Below are positions 48,696 through 58,149 of a stretch of 64,000 bases of DNA, one piece after another. Positions within the stretch are counted from its first letter, which is position 1, and the number at the start of each line of letters is the position of its first letter. The translations under genes and the position numbers were made by a program. The notes beneath the pieces are model-generated. The model saw nothing but the letters and a program-made list of their open reading frames with translations, ran no database searches and was not told where the DNA came from. The stretch lies in contig OX639991.1 in assembly GCA_951828585.1 (NCBI GenBank), positions 3,504,576 to 3,568,575 of the forward strand, written 5' to 3'. This stretch comes from Longimicrobiales bacterium. Its GTDB lineage: Bacteria; Gemmatimonadota; Gemmatimonadetes; Longimicrobiales; Gaopeijiaceae.

Positions 48696-49679
48696 CTACA
48701 CCGATACATAACGATTCTCCGATCGTGAGAGCTTGACGACATTCCTGTAGAGGATCCATGCAGAGAGAAGCGTGAGCGCGCCGAACAGGATCAGTCCGGC
48801 CGCGAGGGTGGGACCACTGAGTGTCCATGTGTCCAGAAGACCGGAAACCCGCCCCATCGCGTAATCGGCGGTGGGGTTTCCGGAGACCGCGTCCGTCAGC
48901 TGCGAGGCCGCCCCCCCCACTCTGGTCCGCAGGAAACTGGCCACGTTGGAGGTGGTCAGGAGGGGATTGCTGGAAAGCATGTGAAGAGCCAAGAAGAACA
49001 CGGCGACCGGACCGACCGCCATGCCGGAGGTCACCGCGAACCGGTCGCGGGGAGTGGGCCAGCGCGCATCGATCCAGGCGGTTGCGCGTTCCCGGTACCG
49101 GGCGGCGGCGGGCAGCCCCACGATGCCCGCAAGTCGGCGGCTGCCGGCACGAGCCGATGCCGGCGGGGCAACCTGCTGCTGCCCCCGGACAATCAGGCGG
49201 GCCATCACCCGGTCGGCAAAGCCCTCGGACGGCTCAAACCCGGGAAGCGTCCCCATCTCCCCGAAGAGGCGCTCCCAGCCGGCCAGCGCCGCCGCCGCTT
49301 CGGGATCCCTGGCTACGAACGCGGCAAGCGCCCGGGCCTGGCGCGTCGTCAGTCCCTCGTCCAGGAAGGCCGCGAACACGTTGGACATGGCCGGGGGCGT
49401 GCCGACGAGCTTGCGCCGCAGCCGCACCCACCAGGACTCGGGCGTGTTCAGGAACGCGAGAACGCGCACCCGGAAATCGCTCGACGGGGCATAGGCGGCC
49501 ATCTCGTCCAGCGTGGCCAACAGGGCGCGGTGGCTGTCGACCTCCCTGGCTTGCGCCGGGTCGTCGGCCAGCTTCGCCTCGTAGGCGTCCCGCTCAACGG
49601 CGCTCAGCGTGCCGTCGAGGTACGACAACATCCGCTCTGTCCGTCGATCGGGCGCCGGGTTCTTCCGGTCGGTTCGCAT
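48696..49679 (-). CDS. Anti-sigma-factor-like membrane protein with duplicated domain
   Basis: A 327-residue protein starting at ATG 49679 with AAAGGAGGAG upstream. Two related N-terminal domains are visible: residues about 18-80 (ERMLSYLDGTLSAVERDAYE ... DDPAQA ... FRVRVLAFL) and about 100-160 (FLDEGLTTRQARALAAFVAR DPEAAAALAGWERLF ... FADRVMARL). Each follows the anti-sigma zinc-finger pattern but lacks Cys and His ligands. Two transmembrane segments follow (AVGPVAVFFLALHML; LAAGLILFGALTLLSAWIL). No sigma factor gene is adjacent. Confidence 0.65.
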   Translation of the reverse strand: MRTDRKNPAPDRRTERMLSYLDGTLSAVERDAYEAKLADDPAQAREVDSHRALLATLDEMAAYAPSSDFRVRVLAFLNTPESWWVRLRRKLVGTPPAMSNVFAAFLDEGLTTRQARALAAFVARDPEAAAALAGWERLFGEMGTLPGFEPSEGFADRVMARLIVRGQQQVAPPASARAGSRRLAGIVGLPAAARYRERATAWIDARWPTPRDRFAVTSGMAVGPVAVFFLALHMLSSNPLLTTSNVASFLRTRVGGAASQLTDAVSGNPTADYAMGRVSGLLDTWTLSGPTLAAGLILFGALTLLSAWILYRNVVKLSRSENRYVSV

Positions 49680-49888
49680 CGACCTGTAGCTCCTCCTTTG
49701 GTTACTCGCTCCACTACGATTCGCCATGCGACGCGGTTTCATCCGCGGGCATCGCGGACCGCCGGCGGGAATCTCGACTCAATTTAGCGACCGTGGGGAC
49801 CGAGCGGTGACCCCCCCCGTGTCCATCGCAACCGCCGCCCATGCCGCCCTCGGTCCCCCGGGCGGCCCAGTTCCCTGACTGCCGGCTT

Positions 49889-51626
49889 CTACGCGATCTT
49901 CACCGTCACGATATCGGTGTCCAGGTACTGCTGGTGACGGACCGAAGAAGCGAAGTGACGCAGAAGCCTGAGCGAGATCTCGTGTTCAACGGGCCCGTCG
50001 GCCGGCTGCTCTCCGATGAGCGCCAGGCGGTCCTCGAGGTTGCCCTCGCCGAACGAGGCCACGAACTCCATCTCGGCGCCGTCGCGGCCGGGGCGGATGA
50101 CCACGCGGAGTCTGCGTGACCCGTCGCCCTCGACACCCTCGATCTGCCGGGCCGAGAGGGCCGCGATGGTTTCTTCGGCCACGAGCCGCAGGCGGTGGAC
50201 CATCTCTTCGCCCCAGCCCTTCCGCGACGACATGCTGCCGAGCACCTCGTCGATCTTTTCCAGTGCCCCCGCGTTCAGTTCCGTCTCGATGCGCTTTCGG
50301 CGCGGAGAGGCCAGCTCGAGGAATCCGGTCATGATCAGCGCTGCGAGGCCACCCGCGGCCATCCCGTTGCCCAGCAGTTCACCCGCCCAACCTTCCAGCC
50401 CTTCGGGGAAGAAGATGTTGTGCTGGAACCCTGTCCCGATCCAGAAGGATAAGACCGACGATCGCGGCCTTGCGGAAGTCCATGCCGTCCTGCACGACGA
50501 TCCTCATGCCCAGCGCGAAGAGGATCGCGATCATCACGAGGAGGTAGGACGCCGCGACGGGCCCCGGAATGGCCAGGAAGAGCGCCAACGCCTTGGGCAG
50601 GAGTGTGAGGGCCAGGAAGAAGAGGCCGATGTAGATCCCCACCCGGCGCGAGGCCACGCCCGTGACCTCCACGGTGGCCACGCCCGAAGCGCAGGTGGTA
50701 TTCGGCACCGTGCCCGCCAGACCCGAAAGAAGGTTTCCGACCCCGTCGGCGGCGACGGCGCCCTGCACGGAGCGGAAGTCGGTGGCACGCGGTTTGCGCC
50801 ACGAGACCTTCTGGATGCCCACGACATCGCCGACCGTCTCGATGGCCCCCACCAGCGTCACGAACACGAAGGCCGGCAACAGCGCCCAGAACGCCGGTCC
50901 CAGTGTGAAATCGAAGCCGGGCCAGCCGCCCTGCGGCAGTCCGAACCAGGCCGCCTCGGCCACCCGCTCCACCTCGTAGAGCCCGAAGTTGGCCGCCACC
51001 ACGCAACCCGCGACGACGCCGGCGATGGGGGCCCACCGGCGGACCCCGCCGGACCCGCGCAGAATCATGACGGCGGTAACGAGCAGCGTTACGATCGCGC
51101 TGACGTAGATGCCGGTTTCGCTCGCCCCTTCGGGCACCTCCTCCAGGAGCTCCGCGAGAACGGGCATGATCGTGACCGCAATGAGCATCATTACCGTGCC
51201 GGCCACCGTGGGGGTGATGATTCTGCGCAGCAGCGACAGCCGGGCCGCCAGCAGGAACTGGAAGAGCGAAGACGCAACAAGCAGCGTCATCAGGAGGCCG
51301 GGCCCCCCTTCGGTGAGCGCGGTCACGCAAACCGCGATAAACGCTCCGGAGGTGACCATGAGGAGGATGTAGCCCGAACCTATCCTCCCGACGCGCCGGG
51401 CCTGCATCATCGTCGTGATTCCGGAGATCGCAAGCGCCGCGAAGGCCGCCCACGCCAGGTAGGCATCGGTTCCGCCCGCGGCACGCACGACAACGACCGG
51501 AATCAGGATGATCTCCCCCAATTCGAGCATCATGAGCTGGAGGGCCAGAGCGAGCGCCAGACCGTGAGGGGGGTGTTCGTCAGGCTCGTAGCGGACGTTG
51601 GAGGCGTGTGGGTTGTTCAGAGCCAT
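49889..51626 (-). pseudogene. NCS2 (uracil/xanthine-type) permease fused to a HATPase-like domain, with one frameshift
   Basis: From ATG 51626 the first ~395 residues form an NCS2 permease (ALQLMMLELGEIILIPVVVV, VTLVGAIETVGDVVGIQKVS, VPNTTCASGVATVEVTGVASRR). Near 50445-50453 one extra base shifts the frame; reading on gives FWIGTGFQHNIFFPEGLEGW, a last membrane segment, then a 130-residue soluble domain: RLRLVAEETIAALSA, LRVVIRPGRDGAEMEFVASF and HEISLRLLRHFASSVRH, resembling an anti-sigma-type HATPase. The permease likely imports nucleobases. The shift could be a sequencing error. If real, the product is truncated. Confidence 0.75.
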
Positions 51627-51814
51627 AAGTCCTGTTTCCGGGCCGAAGTGCGTGATCGATGCGCCAATGTGCGACTTGCCCGCTCCGCAAACAACCGGCA
51701 TGGGCTCGGGGGAGCCGGGATGACGTTCCCGAGGGGTTGCGGCCCAGTGCCCGCGCACCTATGGTTCGCCCGCGTCAACTCCGCCCCCGGCCCTCTCCCC
51801 ACCACTCCACGCGC

Positions 51815-52516
51815 ATGCCCAGCGGCCCCAAATCCGTCATTGCAGGCCACCGCTCGCCTGCACCTCGAACCGCGCCGGCGCTGACCGACCTGGAACAGCG
51901 CATACTGGACTACATGGTGGTCTATCTCCGCACCCACACCTATCAGCCCTCAATCAGGGAGATCGGCCACCACTTCGGGATCAAGAGCACCAAGACGGTG
52001 TCGGAACTCCTTCAATCGCTTGCGGACAAAGGAGTTGTCGAGCGAGACCCGTCCCGCTCCCGCGGCATTCGCATTCTGGGTTTGAACCTCAACGCCCGTA
52101 CCGTGTCGCTGCCATGCTACGGCGACCTCGCCGAGGCCGTTGCCGGACTTCGTGGCGGCCGAACCGAAAAACGCGTGTGCCTGGATCGGCAGTTGGCCAG
52201 GCGCAGCGGCGGTTTCACGGTGTATGCGCCCGGTGACAGGCTGGCCGGGGCCGGAATCGGCGAAGGGGACCTCCTGGTGGTCCAGCCGGCGCGGGCCGAG
52301 GAGCTGGCCGACGGAGACATCGTCGTGGCCCGGGTTCGGGGAGTCACCGACTACCATCAGCTCGAGAAGCGTGGTGCGCGTGTGCTTCTGCGAGTGGTTG
52401 GGGGCGACAGGAGGGCCGTGGACGGTGTGGGGGAGACGGTCATCCTGGGAAGGGTGGCGGGGCTCTACCGTGAAGTGACGCCGCTTTCCTTCACGGGGCC
52501 CTTGACCGCGCACTAG
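51815..52516 (+). CDS. LexA-like repressor lacking the Ser-Lys catalytic dyad
   Basis: A 233-residue protein with the LexA layout: N-terminal winged helix (LTDLEQRILDYMVVYLRTHT YQPSIREIGHHFGIKSTKTV SELLQSL) and a C-terminal S24-like domain. The self-cleavage site Ala-Gly becomes Glu107-Ala108 (LPCYGDLAEA), the nucleophile Ser is Arg142 in APGDRLAGAGI, and the general-base Lys corresponds to His181 in VTDYHQLEK. Hydrophobic core motifs (GIGEGDLLVVQPARA, GDIVVARVRG) are kept. It probably binds DNA as a dimer but should not be cleaved through RecA. Start ATG 51815. Confidence 0.85.
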   Translation: MPSGPKSVIAGHRSPAPRTAPALTDLEQRILDYMVVYLRTHTYQPSIREIGHHFGIKSTKTVSELLQSLADKGVVERDPSRSRGIRILGLNLNARTVSLPCYGDLAEAVAGLRGGRTEKRVCLDRQLARRSGGFTVYAPGDRLAGAGIGEGDLLVVQPARAEELADGDIVVARVRGVTDYHQLEKRGARVLLRVVGGDRRAVDGVGETVILGRVAGLYREVTPLSFTGPLTAH

Positions 52517-52530
52517 GCAGCCCGGCCCCC

Positions 52531-53016
52531 GTGGCCCCCCCAACCCCCGGCAACCCCGACTTCGCGTGGATGGCGCGCGCCTTGGAGTTGGCCCGCGCGG
52601 GGGGTCTGCGTGGCGAGGTGCCCGTCGGCGCGGTGATCGTGAGGGACGGGTCGGTGCTCGCCGAGTCCCACAACCGCACGGTGGAGCGGCACGACCCCAC
52701 CGCCCACGCCGAACTCGTCGCAATACGTGCCGCCGCGCGTCGCCTCGGGGACTGGCGGCTCACCGACTGCACCCTGTACGTCACCCTGGAACCCTGTGCG
52801 CAGTGTGCGGGAGCGATCGTCCTGGCGCGCATTCCCCGCCTCGTCTTCGGCGCCCGCGACCCCAAGGCGGGCATGGCCGGCAGCCTCGACAACCTCGTGC
52901 AGGACCCGCGTCTGAATCACCGCGTGGAGCTGATGGACGGGGTGCTGGCCGACGAGTCTTCGCGGCTGTTGCGCAGGTTCTTCCGGGCGCGCCGGGGGAA
53001 GGGTGGCCAACCCTAA
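52531..53016 (+). CDS. tadA: tRNA-specific adenosine deaminase TadA
   Basis: TadA deaminates the wobble adenosine 34 of tRNA-Arg(ACG) to inosine. The 161-residue protein has DFAWMARALELARAGGLRGE VPVGAVIV, the zinc motif TAHAELVAI (H-A-E) and PCAQCAGAIVLARI, then VFGARDPKAGMAGSLDNLVQDPRLNHRVE and the tail LMDGVLADESSRLLRRFFRARR. It starts at GTG, 15 bp after the LexA-like gene. Its TAA stop (53014-53016) lies inside the palindrome at 53009-53031, so the last three residues are encoded by that palindrome and its edge. Confidence 0.94.
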   Translation: MAPPTPGNPDFAWMARALELARAGGLRGEVPVGAVIVRDGSVLAESHNRTVERHDPTAHAELVAIRAAARRLGDWRLTDCTLYVTLEPCAQCAGAIVLARIPRLVFGARDPKAGMAGSLDNLVQDPRLNHRVELMDGVLADESSRLLRRFFRARRGKGGQP

Positions 53017-53031
53017 CGTTACGTCAGGGTT
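53009..53031. terminator. Palindrome holding stop codons of two convergent genes
   Basis: AACCCT-N11-AGGGTT, identical over 23 bp to 12397-12419. The tadA stop (53014-53016, plus strand) and the NhaC stop (53030-53032, minus strand) fall within or at the edge of it. A bidirectional terminator is likely, though no U-run is present. Confidence 0.55.
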
Positions 53032-55045
53032 ACCCTCCCCCCACCGCCTCCTCCCCGTCGATCTCCGCGACGGGCGTGCCGAACATGCGCAGGAACACCG
53101 CCAACACGGCAACGCCCGCCAGCAGCGCGACCCAGTGCGGGATCCCCAGCGAGGTCCCCAGACTCCCCAGCACCAAACCCGTGACGCCCACCAGCACCGC
53201 ATAGGGCAGCTGGGTTCGCACATGGTCGACGTGGTCGCAGGCCGCGGCCGTCGACGAAAGCACCGTCGTGTCGGAGATGGGGGAGCAGTGGTCGCCCCAG
53301 ATCGCCCCCGCCAGCACCGAACTGGTGGTGGCCAGCAGGATGCCGTAGAGGGAGCCGTCCGCGAAGCCGGTGCCGCCCGCGAGCGACACGGTGAGCGGGA
53401 TCACGAGGGGAATGAGGATGGCCATGGTGGTCCACGAGGTGCCCGTGGCGAAGGCCATCGCGCCCGCCGTGACGAAGACCACCGCCGGGAGAAGGACGAT
53501 GGGGAGGTTGCCGCCCAGCAGCTGGGACAGGTAGTCGGCCGTGCCCACATCCGTGGTGACCGCACCCAGCGACCAGGCCAGCGTCAGGATGACCATGGCG
53601 ATCATCATCGCCTTGACGCCGCCCACCCACGCATCGATGCACTCGTGGACGCTCAACAGCTTCTGCCCCAGGGACATCGCGGCAGCGACCAGACACCCGG
53701 CGAGCGAGCCCCACAACAGCGTCGCGAATGGGTCGGCCGCTCCGAATACGTCCTTGAGCGCCGCCTCGGGACCCACCGCGGCCCGGCCGGAGGTGTACAG
53801 TCCCCCCAGGACCACCAGCACTACCGTGAGCACCGGGATCGCCGCGTTCCACCACCTGTGCGGCGCCCCTTCCTTCGCCTGCACGAACCCCTCGCTGGTG
53901 TCGGTAGCCAGCATGGCTCCCTCGCGGTGGAGTCCGCGGCCCGCCGCCGCCCTGGCCTCGGCCCGGGCCATCGAACCGAAGTCACGGTTCATGGCCGAGG
54001 TCAGGAACACGAAGGCAAGGGCCAGCAGGGGATAGAAGAGGTAGGGGATGGTCTGGATGAAGACGGTGTATGGGCTGAGTCCCGCAATGAAGGCGGCCTC
54101 CGCGCCGGTGGCTTCACCGGCTGCGGCGCCGAGCCCGTCTCCGATCAGTGAGACCTCGTAGCCGACCCAGGTGGAGATCGGGACCAGGGCGGCCACCGGC
54201 GCTGCCGTTGAGTCGACCAGATACGCCAGCTTCTCGCGCGAGACCTTCAGCTTGTCGGTGATCGGGCGCATGGTGTTGCCGACCACCAGCGTGTTCGCGT
54301 AGTCGTCGAAGAAGATCGCCAGGCCGGCCAGCATGGTGGCGATCTTCCCCCGGCGCCGGTTTCGGGCCAGCGGCGCCACCGCGCGCACCACCCCCATGGT
54401 CCCCCCGTTCTTGCTGATCAGCCCGACCATGCCGCCCAGCAGCAGGCTGAAGACCACGATCTGGGTGTGGCCGCCGTCGGTATCGCCGAGCGCGGGCACG
54501 ATGTACTCGTCGACGAGCCGCCAGGTGGCCTGCAGCGGGTTGTACCCCGCCACCGCGAGGGCGCCCAGCCAGATCCCCGCCAGCAGCGCGGTGATGACCT
54601 CCTTGAAGATCAGCGCCAGCGCGATTGCGAGGAGCGGTGGCAGGATCGAGAACCAAGCGGGGGCGTACGGGGCCGACACCTCGTGCACGGTCTCGCCGAT
54701 GCGGACCTGGAGGGGGAGTCCGTCGCGCGAACCGACGGAGACGTCACGCATTTCGAGCTCCTCGCCGGGGGCGACCGTGCCCGAGGCAAGGAGCGTCCCG
54801 CCGGCGTCGCGAACCTCGACCAGCGCGGACAGCTCGGCACCCCCGCGGACCGTAAGCGAGAACGGAACCGAGGACAGGATTACCTTGGGGCCCTCGACCG
54901 CTTCCTGGGCGTGTACGGCTGACGAAACCGCCGCGACGAGGAAGAGGCAGGCGCACAGCGTCCGGGCGACTTGACGGACTCGGCCAACGGCCGGTGCCAC
55001 TCGAATGCCGGGAGGACTCTTTCCGCGGGATGCGTGACGGAACAT
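53030..55045 (-). CDS. NhaC-family antiporter with signal peptide and N-terminal extracytoplasmic domain
   Basis: A 671-residue protein. A signal peptide (LCACLFLVAAVSSAVHAQ) is followed by a beta-rich domain of about 80 residues (KVILSSVPFSLTVRGGAELS ALVEVRDAGG) and then an NhaC antiporter core beginning WFSILPPLLAIALALIFKEV. Conserved motifs include FFDDYANTLVVGNTMRPITD, KLKVSREKLAYLVDSTAAPV and WGDHCSPISDTTVLSSTAAA. Cation specificity is unknown. Compared with the paralogue at 1049-2467 it is about 200 residues longer, partly through the N-terminal domain. Confidence 0.9.
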   Translation of the reverse strand: MFRHASRGKSPPGIRVAPAVGRVRQVARTLCACLFLVAAVSSAVHAQEAVEGPKVILSSVPFSLTVRGGAELSALVEVRDAGGTLLASGTVAPGEELEMRDVSVGSRDGLPLQVRIGETVHEVSAPYAPAWFSILPPLLAIALALIFKEVITALLAGIWLGALAVAGYNPLQATWRLVDEYIVPALGDTDGGHTQIVVFSLLLGGMVGLISKNGGTMGVVRAVAPLARNRRRGKIATMLAGLAIFFDDYANTLVVGNTMRPITDKLKVSREKLAYLVDSTAAPVAALVPISTWVGYEVSLIGDGLGAAAGEATGAEAAFIAGLSPYTVFIQTIPYLFYPLLALAFVFLTSAMNRDFGSMARAEARAAAGRGLHREGAMLATDTSEGFVQAKEGAPHRWWNAAIPVLTVVLVVLGGLYTSGRAAVGPEAALKDVFGAADPFATLLWGSLAGCLVAAAMSLGQKLLSVHECIDAWVGGVKAMMIAMVILTLAWSLGAVTTDVGTADYLSQLLGGNLPIVLLPAVVFVTAGAMAFATGTSWTTMAILIPLVIPLTVSLAGGTGFADGSLYGILLATTSSVLAGAIWGDHCSPISDTTVLSSTAAACDHVDHVRTQLPYAVLVGVTGLVLGSLGTSLGIPHWVALLAGVAVLAVFLRMFGTPVAEIDGEEAVGGG

Positions 55046-55227
55046 GGGGGCTCCAGGTCTGGGGAAGGCGTGGGTGCGGACCGGACGGGCCGGACCGCCG
55101 TCCCATGATCATGTTGGCCGGGCGCTGTTGGTGCAATTACCTTTCAGCCGCCCGCAGCGGATCGACGAAGGAGGATCCGCTTCGAGGGAAACGCGGGAGA
55201 CCCCGGACAGGAGCGCGGATCGAAAAG

Positions 55228-55782
55228 GTGACCCCGGCAGAGCCCACGGTGCTGATGGACGGCGCGGATGTCCGCCGCGCGATCGACCGCATGGCCCACG
55301 AAGTGCTGGAGAAGCTCGGGGGTACACGGCGCCTCGTTCTTATCGGGGTGCAGCGTAGGGGGGTCGACCTGGCCGACATGATCGGCGAGGCGATCAGGGC
55401 CGCCGAAAGGCAGGAAGTCCCCACCGGAACGCTCGACATCACCTTCTACCGCGACGACCTCATGGCGCTGGGACCGCGCCCGCTCGTGGGCGAGACCAAG
55501 CTGCCTCCCGGCGGCGTGGACGATCGCGCGGTCGTGCTGGTTGACGATGTTCTGTATACCGGCCGCACGGCGCGGGCCGCGCTCAACGAGCTGATGGACT
55601 GGGGTCGCCCAGCGCGTATCGTGCTCTGTGTCCTGGTGGACCGGGGGGACCGTGAGCTGCCCATCCAGCCCGACATCGTTGGCCGGGAGTTCCCCGTCCT
55701 GGCCAACCAGAGGATCGACGTCCTCGTCCCCAGGCTGGATGGCGATCTGGCCGTGGTGCTCGGCGCCCTGGATCGTTCGTGA
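55228..55782 (+). CDS. pyrR: PyrR bifunctional pyrimidine regulator/uracil phosphoribosyltransferase
   Basis: A 184-residue type-I phosphoribosyltransferase. The PRPP-binding motif [18 protein letters not shown] spans residues 102-119. [40 protein letters not shown] and the tail [16 protein letters not shown] are typical of PyrR. In many bacteria PyrR attenuates the pyr operon in response to UMP; here it heads pyrB and pyrC. The GTG start at 55228 is a weak choice, since ATG 55255 is also possible. No obvious PyrR anti-antiterminator was recognised in the 180-bp leader. Confidence 0.93.
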   Translation: MTPAEPTVLMDGADVRRAIDRMAHEVLEKLGGTRRLVLIGVQRRGVDLADMIGEAIRAAERQEVPTGTLDITFYRDDLMALGPRPLVGETKLPPGGVDDRAVVLVDDVLYTGRTARAALNELMDWGRPARIVLCVLVDRGDRELPIQPDIVGREFPVLANQRIDVLVPRLDGDLAVVLGALDRS

Positions 55783-56750
55783 GCCTGACGACGCCCCCCC
55801 TGGGCAAGGACCTGACCGGGCTCGAGCCCCTCTCGGCCGACCAGATCCGGGTCATCCTCGATACCGCCGAGCCCTTCAAGGAAATCACCGAGCGGCGCGT
55901 CAAGAAGGTGCCCGTGCTGAGGGGGAAGACGATCGTCAACCTCTTCTTCGAGGCCTCCACCCGGACGCGCATCTCCTTCGAGTTCGCCGAGAAGCGGCTT
56001 TCGGCCGACACGGTGAACATCGGCGCGACGGGGTCCTCCGTCTCGAAGGGCGAGACATTGGTCGACACCGCGCGCAACCTCGAGGCCATGAGCATCGACA
56101 TGGTGGTGATCCGCCACTGGTCGGCCGGGGCGGCGGCGTTCCTGGCGGCGCGCATCCCGTCGAATGTGATCAACGCCGGCGACGGCGCTCACGAGCACCC
56201 CACGCAGGGACTGCTCGACATCCTCACGCTGCGCGACCACTTCGGCGCGTTGGAGGGCCTCCGGGTCTGCATCGTTGGGGACGTGCTGCACTCTCGGGTG
56301 GCGCGTTCCAACATCTACGGCCTGGTGAAGCTGGGCGCCGAGGTGGGGGTGTGCGGACCGCGAACGCTGCTGCCCGCCGGGATCGAGGAGTTGGGCGTGA
56401 CCGTCTTCGGGCACGTGGAGGACGCGGTCGACTGGGCCGATGCCGTCAATGTGCTGCGATTGCAGCTGGAACGCATGCAGGACGGGTTCGTGCCTTCGCT
56501 GCGGGAGTACAACCGCGTCTTCGGGATCACCCGCGAACGCCTGGAGCGGGCGCCGCGGCGGCTCCTGATCCTGCACCCGGGACCGATGAACCGGGGCGTG
56601 GAGATCGACTCGGATGTGGCCGACGGGCCCCACTCGGTGATTCTGCAACAGGTGACCAACGGGGTGGCCGTGCGGATGGCGGTGCTGTACCTGCTCGCGG
56701 GCGGGGCTCCGCACCTGGCCGAGGCCGCGCGGGATTGGACGGGGTCATGA
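55779..56750 (+). CDS. pyrB: Aspartate carbamoyltransferase catalytic subunit
   Basis: PyrB condenses carbamoyl phosphate with aspartate in pyrimidine synthesis. The 323-residue protein has [20 protein letters not shown] (carbamoyl-phosphate loop S-T-R-T-R), [48 protein letters not shown] and a C-terminal [14 protein letters not shown] 55779 overlaps the pyrR stop by four bases, indicating translational coupling. No pyrI regulatory chain is present, consistent with the PyrB-PyrC arrangement of many bacteria. Confidence 0.96.
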   Translation: MSLTTPPLGKDLTGLEPLSADQIRVILDTAEPFKEITERRVKKVPVLRGKTIVNLFFEASTRTRISFEFAEKRLSADTVNIGATGSSVSKGETLVDTARNLEAMSIDMVVIRHWSAGAAAFLAARIPSNVINAGDGAHEHPTQGLLDILTLRDHFGALEGLRVCIVGDVLHSRVARSNIYGLVKLGAEVGVCGPRTLLPAGIEELGVTVFGHVEDAVDWADAVNVLRLQLERMQDGFVPSLREYNRVFGITRERLERAPRRLLILHPGPMNRGVEIDSDVADGPHSVILQQVTNGVAVRMAVLYLLAGGAPHLAEAARDWTGS

Positions 56751-56820
56751 GGCGCGTGGGTTGGTGGACGGTGGGCGTGGGTCCCCGGTGGGTCGGGGCC
56801 GACACGCGCGGAGCGCCGGC

Positions 56821-58149
56821 ATGAGCAGGTTGCTGATCCGGGGCGGCCGGGTGATCGACCCGGCCGCGGGCACGGACCTGGAAGGCGATGTGCTGGTCGA
56901 GGGGGGGCGGATCGGGGCGGTGGGAGCTGGACTGGAAGCCGATGGCGCCGATGTGGTCGATGGGGCGGGGCTGGTGGTGGCGCCCGGCTTCGTGGACCCG
57001 CATGTGCACCTGTGCGAACCGGGGTGGGAGCATCGCGAGACCATTCGCACCGGGTCGCGGGCGGCGGTCGCGGGCGGCTACACGGCCGTCTGCTGCATGC
57101 CGGACACGGATCCGGTCGTGGACGATCCGGCCTCGGTGGGCTTCATCGTGGCGGAGGGGCGGCGGGCGGGGGGTGCGCGGGTCTTTCCGGCGGCCGCGGT
57201 GTCGAAGGGCCGCAAGGGTGAGCAGTTGACCGAGTTCGGGGAGGTGGTGGACGCGGGGGCGGTCGCGGTCGCGGACGCGGGCCGGCCGGTCGAGTCATCG
57301 TCCCTGATGCGCCTCGCGCTCCAGTACGCCCGGTCCTTCGACGTTCCCGTGCTCGCGCACTGCGAGGACGCCGGTCTCGCGCGGGGCGGCGTCATGCACG
57401 AGGGCGTGGTCTCCACGCGCCTGGGGTTGCGCGGCAAGCCGGCCGTTGCCGAGGAGATCGGCGTCGCGCGCGACCTGGCACTGGCGGAGGCGACCGGAGG
57501 CCGCCTGCATATTCAGCGCGTCTCCACGGCGGCGGCCACCGCTCTAATTCGGCGCGCCCGGGAACGCGGCGTGCGCGTCACGGCCGAGGTGACCCCGCAT
57601 CATCTGCTCCTCACCCACGATGTTCTCGCGAACTACGGGACCGACTACAAGGTCGACCCGCCCCTGAGGACCTCGTCGGATGTCAAGGCCCTGCGAGAGG
57701 CGCTTGCCGACGGCACGATCGACTGCATCGCCACCGACCACGCGCCCCGGCACTACGACGAGAAGGAACAGGCCTTCGACGACGCGCCCTTCGGTGTGGT
57801 GGGCCTTGAGACGGCCTTCGCGGTCCTGCACACGCGGCTCGTCCGGGGAGGCGAGCTGACGCTGCCCGCGCTGCTGGAACGCATGTCGACGGGGCCGACG
57901 CGGGCGCTAGGGCTGGACGGGGGCGCGCTGGCACCGGGCCGGCAGGCGGATCTGGTGCTGGTCGATCCCGGGGTGGAGTGGACCATCGAGAGCGCGGACT
58001 TCGTCTCGAAGGGGCGAAGCACGCCCTTTGAGGGGGAAGGGGTGGTGGGGCGGGTGGTCCGCACCCTGGTGGGGGGCGAGACCGTGTGGAGGCTGGACGA
58101 GGGTCCCCTCAGGCGTGGTCCCGGACCATCCGATCCAGCTGGGACTTGA
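56821..58149 (+). CDS. pyrC: Dihydroorotase-type amidohydrolase with altered active-site residues
   Basis: A 442-residue class-I dihydroorotase-like protein following pyrB by 70 bp. Metal-binding motifs kept: HVHL (H61, H63), AHCED (H180), LHIQRVST (H230) and IATDHAPRHYDEKEQAFD (D306). Compared with class-I enzymes, the substrate Arg in HLREPG is Cys65 (HLCEPGWEH), the Asn in MPNT is Asp95 (MPDTDP) and the bridging Asp in TDDG becomes Ala153 (VADAGRPV). It may still act as dihydroorotase, may act on a related cyclic amide, or may serve structurally with PyrB. Its 3' end overlaps rpsT antisense by 41 bp. Confidence 0.88.
   Translation: MSRLLIRGGRVIDPAAGTDLEGDVLVEGGRIGAVGAGLEADGADVVDGAGLVVAPGFVDPHVHLCEPGWEHRETIRTGSRAAVAGGYTAVCCMPDTDPVVDDPASVGFIVAEGRRAGGARVFPAAAVSKGRKGEQLTEFGEVVDAGAVAVADAGRPVESSSLMRLALQYARSFDVPVLAHCEDAGLARGGVMHEGVVSTRLGLRGKPAVAEEIGVARDLALAEATGGRLHIQRVSTAAATALIRRARERGVRVTAEVTPHHLLLTHDVLANYGTDYKVDPPLRTSSDVKALREALADGTIDCIATDHAPRHYDEKEQAFDDAPFGVVGLETAFAVLHTRLVRGGELTLPALLERMSTGPTRALGLDGGALAPGRQADLVLVDPGVEWTIESADFVSKGRSTPFEGEGVVGRVVRTLVGGETVWRLDEGPLRRGPGPSDPAGT

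Noticed and set aside
55046-55227. PyrR-responsive attenuator upstream of pyrR
   Set aside because: Only a weak CGGATC/GATCCG stem (about 55157-55178) was found and no recognisable PyrR-binding loop or terminator; not enough to call.
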